From Escherichia coli (GTDB taxonomy: Bacteria > Pseudomonadota > Gammaproteobacteria > Enterobacterales > Enterobacteriaceae), in assembly GCF_011881725.1 (NCBI RefSeq), contig NZ_JAATUR010000008.1, forward strand, positions 1-64,000: a DNA stretch of 64,000 bases. Direction: 5' to 3'. Both the position numbers and the translations under genes were made by a program. Positions 20,859 through 29,275 of this stretch are shown piece by piece. Numbering within the stretch: the stretch's first letter is position 1; each line of letters begins with the position of its first letter. The notes below the pieces were generated by a model, which saw nothing but the letters and a program-made list of their open reading frames with translations, was not told where the DNA came from and searched no databases.

Positions 20859-22173
20859 TCGCACCTCCTGCATTTCCCGCCGCCACCAGTGGGAGAGCTT
20901 TGGTTTCTGGTGCCCATAGCCAGGTCACTATAAAACCAATCAACAACACTGCCGCCAGGAGTAATAAGGTGACTTGCATTCCCCACTGCGCCAACACCCA
21001 CGGCAGCAGGCCAGTACTTACCGCCGCGCCCAACCGACTCATGGCAGTGGCAAAACCGACGCCCAGCGAGCGAATGTCAGTAGGAAAACTTTCCGCAGGC
21101 AAAATGCCTACCAGATTACTGACTGCCGAAATGGTGGTGCTGAAGAGAACAAAAAGCAGCAGCGTTAATGAACTGCCGGAAGGCAAACAGGCCATCACTA
21201 CCAGCGTTGCCGCCAGCAGCAAAAAACTTCCCAGTAAAAATTTGCGATGTGCCAGCAGGTGCGTCAGAACTAATCCCAGCAGCGCGCCCACAATTAACAA
21301 CGCATTAAGCATCAGACTGGCGGTCAGCGCATCTTCCAGACCAATAGTTTGGGCGATAGTTGGCAGCCAGGTATAAATCACAAACCATGGGATCACGAGG
21401 CAGACAAAGAAGACGCTGTTAAACGCCGTGCGCCGCCAGTAGCGCGAAGAGAACAAGGTTTTGATGTGTTTATGGGTCGCCGTTGCCACTTCATCGCCCA
21501 GTAAAACATGGGGGCCAAAATAGCGATGTACGATAGCGTGAGCTTCTGCAAAACGCCCCTGCCGCAGCAGCCAGCGTGGTGATTCCGGCGTGCCCCAACG
21601 TAACAGCGTAATCAGCAAAGCGGGTAGCGCCGCCGATGCCAGAAGCCAGCGCCAGGCTTCAGGACTTTCGCTAATAAAGTGGTGTCCGGCAATACTTGCC
21701 AGTACATAGCCCACCGTCCACACCACGCTGAACGCGCCAAGCAAAATACCGCGGTGGCGACGCGGGGAAAATTCAGCCAACAAGGTATGGCCTACAGAGT
21801 AGTCGCCTCCCAGACCAATGCCGATCAAAATGCGTAACCCGATAAGATGCACTGGTTCGGTGGCAAAAAATTGTAAAAACGAGGCGAGCGTAATTAGCAA
21901 AAAGCTGAAGGTGAAGATTTTTTGTCGCCCGATATGATCAGAGAGCCATCCCAGAATCAGGCTACCGATAAACAGGCCAAGTAGCGCCGAGCCACCGATC
22001 ATCCCCGCCATAAACGGCGTCAGTTGCATAGTAGGCGTAAGCTGAATAATGGCGTAACCAATGACGCCGAGGACATAACCGTCGGTCAGGTGTGCACCGA
22101 AAGTGAGCGCAGCAATACGGCAGTGAAAACGGTTAAGCGGTAAATCATCCATTCGCACCGGTGAAGTGTTCAT
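20836..22173 (-). CDS. ygcS: MFS transporter YgcS
   Basis: Major facilitator superfamily permease, 445 residues from the ATG at 22173 (AAGGGG ribosome site). About 12 hydrophobic segments are seen. The sugar-porter-type motifs SDHIGRQK after TM2 and GLGGDYSVGHTLLAEFSPRRHRG near TM4-5 place it with the metabolite:H+ symporters. It lies in the ygcU-ygcS-ygcR-ygcQ run and probably imports the substrate of the locus, which is unknown. Just upstream, TTACC/GGTAA arms at 22193-22197 and 22176-22180 could fold over the ribosome site. Confidence 0.93.
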   Translation of the reverse strand: MNTSPVRMDDLPLNRFHCRIAALTFGAHLTDGYVLGVIGYAIIQLTPTMQLTPFMAGMIGGSALLGLFIGSLILGWLSDHIGRQKIFTFSFLLITLASFLQFFATEPVHLIGLRILIGIGLGGDYSVGHTLLAEFSPRRHRGILLGAFSVVWTVGYVLASIAGHHFISESPEAWRWLLASAALPALLITLLRWGTPESPRWLLRQGRFAEAHAIVHRYFGPHVLLGDEVATATHKHIKTLFSSRYWRRTAFNSVFFVCLVIPWFVIYTWLPTIAQTIGLEDALTASLMLNALLIVGALLGLVLTHLLAHRKFLLGSFLLLAATLVVMACLPSGSSLTLLLFVLFSTTISAVSNLVGILPAESFPTDIRSLGVGFATAMSRLGAAVSTGLLPWVLAQWGMQVTLLLLAAVLLIGFIVTWLWAPETKALPLVAAGNAGGANEHSVSI

Positions 22174-22266
22174 CTTTACCCCTTCATTGTCCGGTAATAA
22201 GAGCGGCTTCCCGGTTGAGAAGCCGAAAAGGCAACGACCCGACATCACGGGACGCTGCCTGACACA

Positions 22267-23721
22267 TTATTTTTCAATCGGATAGATAGTACCCGTATTC
22301 ATAATGCCGTTAGGATCGAACTGCTTTTTCAGCCCTTCCAGCAACGCCCATGCGCTGCCATGCTCCAGCTTGCTCCAGTGAACGCGATGTTTACCAATGC
22401 CGTGGTGGTGCACCATCGAACCACCGAGGCGGATAGTTTCTTCGCAGATAATTTTGTTGAGCGGATTGTGGTACTTGTCGATTTCCTCTTCCGGTTTGCA
22501 GTCAACAACGTTGTAGTCGTAGACGAAGTACATGTTGGTGCCGTTCTGGTAGCTGTGAGAGGAGTGACCGCCCAGCATAGTGATGTCGTCGGCGTGCGGG
22601 AACTCGGTACGAATACGGTTAATAACGCTTTCGTAGATTTCGTGGATGCAGCTCCAGCAGCCGGAGACTTCGGTGGTAAAGCCCATGTTGCCGGTTTTGA
22701 GGATCTGCACACGTTCGGCGGCAACTTTATCTGGTCCCCAGTTCAGATTGTTAAACCAGGTTTCGATCAGTTTGCTGTCTACACGCTGGCACTGCGGGTA
22801 GCGAGCCACGATTTCAGCAATCCCTTCGCCCGTCGCCTTTGCAATGCGTGGGTTCCCTTCGGCCATAAAGATCAGCACACATTTTCCGTCGGCAAAATGG
22901 GTGAAGTGTTGGGTGCCATCTTCAGCGTCATACAAACGAGCGATCGACGGACGATACCCTTCCACCATGATTTCACGCAGGATGTTGAAGCCGGTTTTCA
23001 TGTCTTCCAGGATATAGCCGTAGAAGAGGTTGTTTTCCGGGGTGAATTTAAAGATTTTCACTGTTACTTCAGTGATATAGCACAATGCACCTTCGTTGCC
23101 GATGATGATGTGACGAATGTCCGGGCCAGCCGCGCGGCGTGGCACGTTTTTAATGCGTGTCACGGTACCATCTGCCAGTACCGCTTCCAGACCAACGACC
23201 ATATCTTCGATTGCGCCGTAGAGTGTAGAGAACTGCCCGATACTGCGGGTTGCTACCAGGCCGCCCATCTGCGCCAGCGGCTTTGACTGCGGAGAATGCC
23301 CCGTGGTGTAACCTTTTTCACGCAATGCGTTTTCCAGCACTTCCAGCGGAACACCACATTGCGCCGTCGCCTGCATATTCTCAATATCAATATTAATGAT
23401 TTGATTCATGGCGGAGCCGTCGAGCACAACCGAGTTTTCTACAACAGTTTCCAGCCCACCTTCCGTTGCGGAAGCACCAGTACGCGGCACACCGTTAATT
23501 TTGTGCGCATTCATAAAATTCAGCACACGGGATACTTGTTCTGTGGAGCCCAGTTTTACGACCGCTGCCGGAATAGGCAAAGTATAAATACCATGAATAT
23601 CCGGAAATTTACGAAAACGGTCAATACTGTTCTTCTTTAATACTGTTTCATCGGTAATTACGCGATCTGCACCAACAATTTCCTTTAGCTGGTCGACAAT
23701 CGCTGCGCGGGATAAAGGCAT
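22267..23721 (-). CDS. ygcU: FAD-linked oxidoreductase YgcU
   Basis: 484-residue member of the PCMH-type FAD-binding family (GlcD / alkyl-DHAP synthase relatives). The FAD domain is N-terminal, with TGASATEGG and TTGHSPQSKPLAQMGG in pieces; the C-terminal domain ends with HHHGIGKHRVHW and the family's NPNGIMNTG-like close (DPNGIMNTG). It is a good candidate for the 2-hydroxy acid or polyol dehydrogenase that reduces the YgcQR flavoprotein. It lies 69 nt after ygcW. Confidence 0.93.
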   Translation of the reverse strand: MPLSRAAIVDQLKEIVGADRVITDETVLKKNSIDRFRKFPDIHGIYTLPIPAAVVKLGSTEQVSRVLNFMNAHKINGVPRTGASATEGGLETVVENSVVLDGSAMNQIINIDIENMQATAQCGVPLEVLENALREKGYTTGHSPQSKPLAQMGGLVATRSIGQFSTLYGAIEDMVVGLEAVLADGTVTRIKNVPRRAAGPDIRHIIIGNEGALCYITEVTVKIFKFTPENNLFYGYILEDMKTGFNILREIMVEGYRPSIARLYDAEDGTQHFTHFADGKCVLIFMAEGNPRIAKATGEGIAEIVARYPQCQRVDSKLIETWFNNLNWGPDKVAAERVQILKTGNMGFTTEVSGCWSCIHEIYESVINRIRTEFPHADDITMLGGHSSHSYQNGTNMYFVYDYNVVDCKPEEEIDKYHNPLNKIICEETIRLGGSMVHHHGIGKHRVHWSKLEHGSAWALLEGLKKQFDPNGIMNTGTIYPIEK

Positions 23722-23790
23722 AGTAATTCCTTCCTGATAATAAAAATGGAATAATCGTTAATAAGAGAAAACAGAAACCACCGTTATGGA

Positions 23791-24576
23791 TTAGCGCACT
23801 AAATAACCGCCATCAACCACTAATAAATGCCCGTTGACATAATTCGATGCCGGACTTGCGAGAAAAACGGCTGCGCCCATTAAATCCTGAGTATCGCCCC
23901 AACGGTTTGCCGGAATATGATCAAGAACGCGCTGATTGGTTTCTGGATTACTGCGTGTCGCCAGCGTAATATCTGTTGCATAATAGCCAGGGGCAATACC
24001 ATTTACCTGGATATTATATTGACCTAATTCATCACAATAAGCTTTGGTGAATCCGGCAAGAGCATGTTTAGTCGCTGAATAAGCAGGAGACCATTGCCCA
24101 CCTAAGTAAGAGAACAAGGAACAGATATTAATTATTTTACCACTTTTCTGCGGGATCATAATTTTTGCTGCTTCGTAACTTAACTCGAATGCGGCGGTCA
24201 GGTTTACGTCAATCATCGGATCCCAGTCGGCACGACCAAAGTCCAGTACCTTATTCAGCTTACAAATTCCGGCATTATTAACCAGAATATCAACGGTGCC
24301 GAAACGCTCACAGCAGTTAGCGATAATCTTTTGCGGTGCGCCTTCTGCGGTGATATCCACCTGCATGAAGTCAACTTCAACACCCTGTTTTTCAATCATT
24401 TCCTTTGTTTCGCCGTTATCTTTGACGAAACTTGGAATAAAGATATTCGCGCCCGCTTTGGCCAGCGCCATCGCAAATGCCTGGCCTAAACCACTATTCC
24501 CGCCGGTAACAATTGCTGTTTTACCTTTCAGGGAGAAAAAATCCATTGAGAACGCATTGAGAGATTCGATTGACAT
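23791..24576 (-). CDS. ygcW: Short-chain dehydrogenase/reductase YgcW
   Basis: NAD(P)-dependent SDR, 261 residues from the ATG at 24576 (GGAG ribosome site). The start at 24651 is rejected because it would translate the leader terminator. The cofactor motif TGGNSGLG is at 24-31; NNAG and the catalytic SAYSATKHA Tyr/Lys pair are present. It resembles KduD-type sugar-acid dehydrogenases. First gene of the minus-strand ygcW-U-S-R-Q run; its leader carries a terminator and an alternative hairpin. Confidence 0.94.
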   Translation of the reverse strand: MSIESLNAFSMDFFSLKGKTAIVTGGNSGLGQAFAMALAKAGANIFIPSFVKDNGETKEMIEKQGVEVDFMQVDITAEGAPQKIIANCCERFGTVDILVNNAGICKLNKVLDFGRADWDPMIDVNLTAAFELSYEAAKIMIPQKSGKIINICSLFSYLGGQWSPAYSATKHALAGFTKAYCDELGQYNIQVNGIAPGYYATDITLATRSNPETNQRVLDHIPANRWGDTQDLMGAAVFLASPASNYVNGHLLVVDGGYLVR

Positions 24577-24600
24577 AGTTAGCTCCAATTTTCGTAAGGC

Positions 24601-24648
24601 AAAAAAAAAGAAAGGTAACTTCCCCCGCGAGAGGGAAGTTACCTTTCT
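24601..24648 (-). terminator. Leader terminator (attenuator) in front of ygcW
   Basis: On the minus strand a perfect 16-bp stem (AGAAAGGTAACTTCCC with its complement) closes an 8-nt loop and is followed by a run of T. It ends 24 nt before the ygcW start. It is directional: the plus strand has no T run. It would stop nearly all transcription into ygcW unless disrupted. Confidence 0.85.
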
Positions 24649-24665
24649 CATTATCTCTGGTAACT
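24637..24665 (-). promoter_or_regulatory. Putative antiterminator hairpin in ygcW leader
   Basis: AGTTACC (24665-24659) can pair with GGTAACT (24643-24637) around a 15-nt loop that begins AGAGA and ends TGAGAAA. The 3' arm is part of the terminator's 5' arm, so the two folds exclude each other. The same design with nearly the same loop precedes yqcE. Confidence 0.7.
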
Positions 24666-24700
24666 GGGAATAATTTTTAGCATAAGGGCATAACGCCTAA

Positions 24701-24716
24701 TGTGATCGTAATCACA
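24701..24716. promoter_or_regulatory. CRP site between ygcW and yqcE
   Basis: TGTGA-6 nt-TCACA matches both half-sites of the CRP consensus exactly. It sits between the two divergent leaders and is placed to activate both promoters. Confidence 0.8.
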
Positions 24717-24808
24717 GAGTACCACTCGCATTATCAAATAGTTTTAAAAAGCAGAAGCGTGATTACTCTCACACAACACCTTTTCTTTCCATGTTATTTC
24801 TTATTGCA

Positions 24809-24834
24809 ATTACTAGAGACCTGAGAAAAGTAAT
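24809..24834 (+). promoter_or_regulatory. Putative antiterminator hairpin in yqcE leader
   Basis: ATTACT (24809-24814) can pair with AGTAAT (24829-24834) around a 14-nt loop that begins AGAGA and ends TGAGAAA. The 3' arm overlaps the 5' arm of the following terminator. Confidence 0.7.
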
Positions 24835-24870
24835 CCACCTGAAAGGGCGGCTTACTTTTCTCTTTTTTTT
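24823..24870 (+). terminator. Leader terminator (attenuator) in front of yqcE
   Basis: GAGAAAAGTAA (24823-24833) pairs with TTACTTTTCTC (24852-24862), with CC/GG inner pairs, followed by eight T. It ends 24 nt before the yqcE start, the same distance as in front of ygcW. Confidence 0.85.
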
Positions 24871-24894
24871 GTCTATTACAAATGGGAATACGAT

Positions 24895-26172
24895 ATGCAA
24901 CACAACTCATATCGCCGTTGGATAACCCTCGCGATAATTAGTTTTAGCGGCGGCGTTAGTTTTGACCTGGCTTATTTACGTTATATTTATCAAATTCCCA
25001 TGGCGAAATTTGTGGGATTCAGCAATACCGAGATAGGCTTAATAATGAGCACCTTTGGTATTGCCGCCATTATTCTTTACGCACCGAGTGGCGTTATTGC
25101 CGATAAATTTTCACACCGCAAAATGATTACTTCTGCGATGGTTATTACCGGACTATTGGGTTTATTAATGGCAACTTACCCACCGCTGTGGGTGATGCTC
25201 TGTATCCAGGTCGCCTTTGCGATAACGACGATTTTAATGCTGTGGTCGGTATCAATTAAAGCCGCCTCGTTGCTTGGCGATCATAGCGAGCAAGGGAAGA
25301 TTATGGGCTGGATGGAAGGACTGCGTGGCGTGGGTGTAATGTCGCTGGCGGTGTTTACCATGTGGGTCTTTTCCCGCTTCGCCCCGGATGACAGCGCCAG
25401 TCTGAAAACGGTCATTATCATCTACAGTGTGGTTTATATCTTGTTGGGGATCCTGTGCTGGTTTTTTGTCAGTGATAACAGCAACCTGCGCAGTACCAAT
25501 CACGAAGAGAAACGGTCATTCCAGCTTAGCGACATCCTCGCCGTTTTGCGCATCAGCACCACCTGGTATTGCAGTATGGTGATTTTTGGCGTCTTCACCA
25601 TCTACGCCATTCTGAGTTACTCCACCAACTATCTGACCGAAATGTACGGTATGTCGCTGGTGGCGGCGAGCTACATGGGGATTGTGATCAACAAAATCTT
25701 CCGCGCATTATGCGGCCCACTTGGCGGCATCATCACCACCTACAGCAAAGTGAAATCCCCTACCCGCGTGATCCAAATCCTTTCCGTCATCGGTTTGCTG
25801 GCGTTGACTGCCCTGCTTGTCACGAACGCTAACCCGCAATCGGTCGCGATGGGGATTGGCCTGATCTTACTGCTGGGATTCACCTGCTACGCCTCACGCG
25901 GGCTGTACTGGGCCAGCCCCGGCGAAGCGAGAACACCGTCTTACATTATGGGTACCACGGTGGGCATTTGTTCGGTGATTGGATTCCTGCCAGATGTCTT
26001 CGTTTACCCGATTATTGGCCACTGGCAAGACACCCTGCCCGCAGCAGAAGCCTACCGCAACATGTGGCTGATGGGCATGGCGGCACTCGGCATGGTGATC
26101 ATCTTCACCTTTTTGTTGTTTCAAAAAATTCGTACTGCTGATAGCACCCCGGCAGTGGCTAGCAGCAAGTAA
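24895..26172 (+). CDS. yqcE: MFS transporter YqcE
   Basis: 425-residue membrane protein with about 12 hydrophobic segments, beginning MQHNSYRRWITLAI. The loop ADKFSHRKM after TM2 matches the MFS A-motif position. It precedes the kinase gene ygcE by 26 nt, and the two make the plus-strand arm of the locus. It probably imports a sugar or sugar acid phosphorylated by YgcE; the substrate is unknown. Confidence 0.93.
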   Translation: MQHNSYRRWITLAIISFSGGVSFDLAYLRYIYQIPMAKFVGFSNTEIGLIMSTFGIAAIILYAPSGVIADKFSHRKMITSAMVITGLLGLLMATYPPLWVMLCIQVAFAITTILMLWSVSIKAASLLGDHSEQGKIMGWMEGLRGVGVMSLAVFTMWVFSRFAPDDSASLKTVIIIYSVVYILLGILCWFFVSDNSNLRSTNHEEKRSFQLSDILAVLRISTTWYCSMVIFGVFTIYAILSYSTNYLTEMYGMSLVAASYMGIVINKIFRALCGPLGGIITTYSKVKSPTRVIQILSVIGLLALTALLVTNANPQSVAMGIGLILLLGFTCYASRGLYWASPGEARTPSYIMGTTVGICSVIGFLPDVFVYPIIGHWQDTLPAAEAYRNMWLMGMAALGMVIIFTFLLFQKIRTADSTPAVASSK

Positions 26173-26198
26173 GCCAGAAAAATTACAGGAGAAAAGTC

Positions 26199-27677
26199 AT
26201 GTCGAAGAAATACATCATAGGAATTGATGGCGGAAGTCAGAGCACAAAAGTAGTGATGTACGATCTGGACGGTAACGTGGTTTGCGAAGGCAAAGGCTTA
26301 TTACAACCTATGCACACGCCGAATGCCGATACCGCAGAACATCCTGACGACGATTTATGGACATCATTATGTTTTGCTGGTCACGATTTGATGAGCCAAT
26401 TTGCCGGAAATAAAGAAGATATTGTCGGCATTGGACTGGGATCAATCCGGTGTTGCCGTGCGTTGTTGAAGGCCGATGGCTCGCCAGCTGCACCGTTGAT
26501 TAGCTGGCAGGATGCACGCGTAACGCGTCCCTACGAGCACACCAATCTTGATGTGGCATATGTCACCTCTTTTTCGGGTTATTTGACACACCGTTTAACC
26601 GGCGAGTTTAAAGACAATATCGCCAACTATTTTGGTCAGTGGCCGGTGGATTATAAGACCTGGGCATGGAGCAAAGATGCTGCGGTAATGGAGAAGTTTA
26701 ATATCACCCGTCAGATGCTTTTTGACGTGCAAATGCCGGGTACCGTTCTTGGGCATATCACACCGCAAGCCGCGCTGGCGACGCATTTCCCTGCTGGGCT
26801 GCCGGTAGTTTGTACCACCAGTGATAAGCCGGTTGAAGCACTGGGAGCCGGGTTACTGGACGATGAAACGGCGGTGATTTCTCTTGGCACCTACATCGCG
26901 CTGATGATGAACGGTAAAGCACTGCCAAAAGATCCGCTGGCGTACTGGCCGATTATGTCTTCTATTCCAGAAACATTGCTGTATGAAGGTTATGGTATCC
27001 GCAAAGGCATGTGGACAGTGAGCTGGCTGCGCGACATGTTGGGCGAGTCATTAATTCAGGATGCCAAAGCACAGGATCTTTCGCCGGAAGATTTGCTCAA
27101 CAAAAAAGCCTCTTGTGTACCGCCCGGCTGTAACGGGCTGATGACGGTACTGGACTGGCTGACCAATCCGTGGGAACCGTATAAACGCGGGATTATGATC
27201 GGCTTTGATTCCAGCATGGATTACGCATGGATATATCGTTCGATTCTGGAAAGTGTGGCGCTGACGCTGAAGAACAATTACGACAATATGTGTAATGAAA
27301 TGAATCACTTTGCGAAGCATGTGATTATTACTGGCGGCGGTTCGAACAGCGATCTGTTTATGCAAATTTTTGCCGACGTATTCAACCTTCCTGCACGGCG
27401 TAACGCCATTAACGGCTGTGCAAGCCTGGGGGCGGCGATCAATACGGCTGTAGGGCTGGGGCTGTATCCAGATTACGCAACGGCTGTCGACAAAATGGTA
27501 CGCGTGAAAGATATCTTTATGCCGATTGAGAGCAATGCCAAACGCTACGACGCGATGAATAAAGGCATTTTCAAAGACCTAACCAAGCACACTGATGTGA
27601 TCCTGAAAAAATCGTATGAAGTAATGCATGGTGAGCTGGGAAATGCGGGTTCGATCCAGAGCTGGTCAAATGCGTAA
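26199..27677 (+). CDS. ygcE: FGGY-family carbohydrate kinase YgcE
   Basis: 492-residue sugar/polyol kinase. The phosphate-binding motif IDGGSQSTK is at 9-17; the second ATP motif region reads HVIITGGGSNSDLFMQIFADV in pieces, typical of FGGY kinases. It follows yqcE with a GGAG ribosome site and ends 8 nt before a strong terminator. Substrate unknown; xylulose- or glycerol-type substrates are possible from homology alone. Confidence 0.93.
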   Translation: MSKKYIIGIDGGSQSTKVVMYDLDGNVVCEGKGLLQPMHTPNADTAEHPDDDLWTSLCFAGHDLMSQFAGNKEDIVGIGLGSIRCCRALLKADGSPAAPLISWQDARVTRPYEHTNLDVAYVTSFSGYLTHRLTGEFKDNIANYFGQWPVDYKTWAWSKDAAVMEKFNITRQMLFDVQMPGTVLGHITPQAALATHFPAGLPVVCTTSDKPVEALGAGLLDDETAVISLGTYIALMMNGKALPKDPLAYWPIMSSIPETLLYEGYGIRKGMWTVSWLRDMLGESLIQDAKAQDLSPEDLLNKKASCVPPGCNGLMTVLDWLTNPWEPYKRGIMIGFDSSMDYAWIYRSILESVALTLKNNYDNMCNEMNHFAKHVIITGGGSNSDLFMQIFADVFNLPARRNAINGCASLGAAINTAVGLGLYPDYATAVDKMVRVKDIFMPIESNAKRYDAMNKGIFKDLTKHTDVILKKSYEVMHGELGNAGSIQSWSNA

Positions 27678-27684
27678 GTGAAAG

Positions 27685-27712
27685 AGAGCGGGCGGGAAAC
27701 CGCCCGCTCTTG
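27685..27712 (+). terminator. Terminator after yqcE-ygcE
   Basis: A perfect 11-bp stem (AGAGCGGGCGG with its complement) with loop GAAA lies 8 nt after the ygcE stop. The T run after it is short (TTGT). Confidence 0.75.
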
Positions 27713-27815
27713 TCCAGTGTATATCTTAGAGCTAAAAATCGATGAAATACAAATAGTTACAGGATGAAATTAGAGTACAGATTCTCTGATAACCACTTCT
27801 ACTCAAAATGATGAG

Positions 27816-28487
27816 TCAGGCAATATTTAAATATTTATGTGTTTGCATCGACAAACGCCAGTTACGCGCAATGCAGGTTTCAATACACAAACGTGTAGCA
27901 TCTTCTTTCTGGCTAATCGGCTGAAGTGCAATCACGCGCGGTTTATCATCGGTCAGCGTCGCCAGTAGTTCATCCAGTGCTTCAATATCGCGTACGCGTC
28001 CCACTGGATGCTTGATTTCGTTGGCTCGCTCCAGTGCCTGCGACAACACTTCATAGCCACCGCGCATGTTCAGCTTTGGCGATACGGTAACCCAGGTATT
28101 CGGAGTGCAACGCACTTCATGTGTACCGCTGGTTTCTATCTGGCAGCTAAAGCCGTTCTTTTCAAGCAGGTCTGTCAGTGGCAGCAAATCATGAATGCAA
28201 GGCTCACCACCCGTAATCACCACGTGACGTGCGGTATATCCCTGACGGCCGATGACGGCGAGCAAGTCTTCACTGCTTGCTGCGCCCCACTTATCACTTT
28301 CTTTCGTTTTACCCAGAATGCTGAAAAGTGAGACTTCCCGATCCTCAAGCTTTTCCCAGGTGTGTTTGGTGTCACACCAGGCACAGCCGACCGGGCATCC
28401 CTGTAAACGGATAAAAATGGCGGGGACACCGGTAAAGTAACCCTCACCTTGCAGGGTCTGGAACATCTCGTTAATCGGGTACTGCAT
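27816..28487 (-). CDS. queE: 7-carboxy-7-deazaguanine synthase QueE
   Basis: Radical SAM enzyme making CDG from 6-carboxytetrahydropterin in queuosine synthesis. It has 223 residues. The cluster motif CPVGCAWC gives Cys31, Cys35 and Cys38 in a CX3CX2C arrangement, and ITGGEPC follows. It stands alone on the minus strand between ygcE and the divergent LemA-like gene. Confidence 0.98.
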   Translation of the reverse strand: MQYPINEMFQTLQGEGYFTGVPAIFIRLQGCPVGCAWCDTKHTWEKLEDREVSLFSILGKTKESDKWGAASSEDLLAVIGRQGYTARHVVITGGEPCIHDLLPLTDLLEKNGFSCQIETSGTHEVRCTPNTWVTVSPKLNMRGGYEVLSQALERANEIKHPVGRVRDIEALDELLATLTDDKPRVIALQPISQKEDATRLCIETCIARNWRLSMQTHKYLNIA

Positions 28488-28659
28488 AGCATTCTCTGTG
28501 AAGTGGATAATTGTTAATTATTGCAGATCCTGCCAAAACAATCATGTCTTATTAACATTCTGTTACAGGCAGGTTTAAGGCAAAAAGTGGATTAGATCAT
28601 AAAGAATATAATGAAGCGGCGTATTATGTTTTAAGGAATTAATTAAAAAGGATTTAAAC

Positions 28660-29262
28660 ATGTTCAGGATATTCATCGTAATTATATTTATTTTCAATTT
28701 ATCAGGCTGTGGATATAACGATATTCAAACCTATGATGAGCAGGTTAACGCCTCCTGGTCTGAAGTATTAAATCAATATCAACGTCGCGCCGATCTTATT
28801 CCTAATCTTGTCGCCAGCATTAAAGGTTATTCAAGCCATGAAAAAGAAGTACTGGAAGCCGTAACATTGGCGCGTAGTCAGGCTAACCGCGCCAGTAACG
28901 ACTTACAACAGACTCCAGGGGATGAACAAAAAATACAAGCCTGGCAACAGGCACAGGCGCAAGTATCTCGCACTCTCGGTCAGTTAACGATAATTAGTGA
29001 ACGTTACCCTGAGTTAAAAGCTCAGGAACTCTATCAAAATTTAATGGTACAGCTCGAAGGAAGTGAAAATCGAATTGCTGTTGCGCGAGGAAGATATATT
29101 AAAGCCATTGAACAATATAATGTCACTATCCGCAAATTCCCCGCTGTGTTAACCGCAAAGGTCATGGATTACACACCAAAGAAAAATTATTTACCGGATG
29201 ATGTCGCCGCTGTGAGTAAAGCCCCTGCAATAGATTTTAGCCAGAATGCTAATGCTCATTAA
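28660..29262 (+). CDS. LemA-family lipoprotein
   Basis: 200 residues. A hydrophobic start (FIVIIFIFNLSGC) with lipobox LSGC puts the lipid-modified Cys at 17. The LemA-type helical domain is clear: VNASWSEVLNQYQRRADLIPNLV in pieces, then YSSHEKEVLEAVTLARSQA, with conserved NQYQRR-DLIPNLV. AAGGAT is the ribosome site, and TATAAT at 28607-28612 may be the -10. LemA and TPM-domain genes are often paired in bacteria; here three TPM genes follow. Not part of the K-12 layout as I recall it. Function unknown. Confidence 0.88.
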   Translation: MFRIFIVIIFIFNLSGCGYNDIQTYDEQVNASWSEVLNQYQRRADLIPNLVASIKGYSSHEKEVLEAVTLARSQANRASNDLQQTPGDEQKIQAWQQAQAQVSRTLGQLTIISERYPELKAQELYQNLMVQLEGSENRIAVARGRYIKAIEQYNVTIRKFPAVLTAKVMDYTPKKNYLPDDVAAVSKAPAIDFSQNANAH

Positions 29263-29275
29263 GCGGGGAAGTTCT

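Noticed and set aside
22387..23286. Plus-strand ORF of about 300 codons opposite ygcU
   Set aside because: Antisense shadow; no family features or ribosome site.
24576..24651. Upstream ygcW start adding 25 residues
   Set aside because: It would translate the leader terminator hairpin; the ATG at 24576 has a proper ribosome site and family length.
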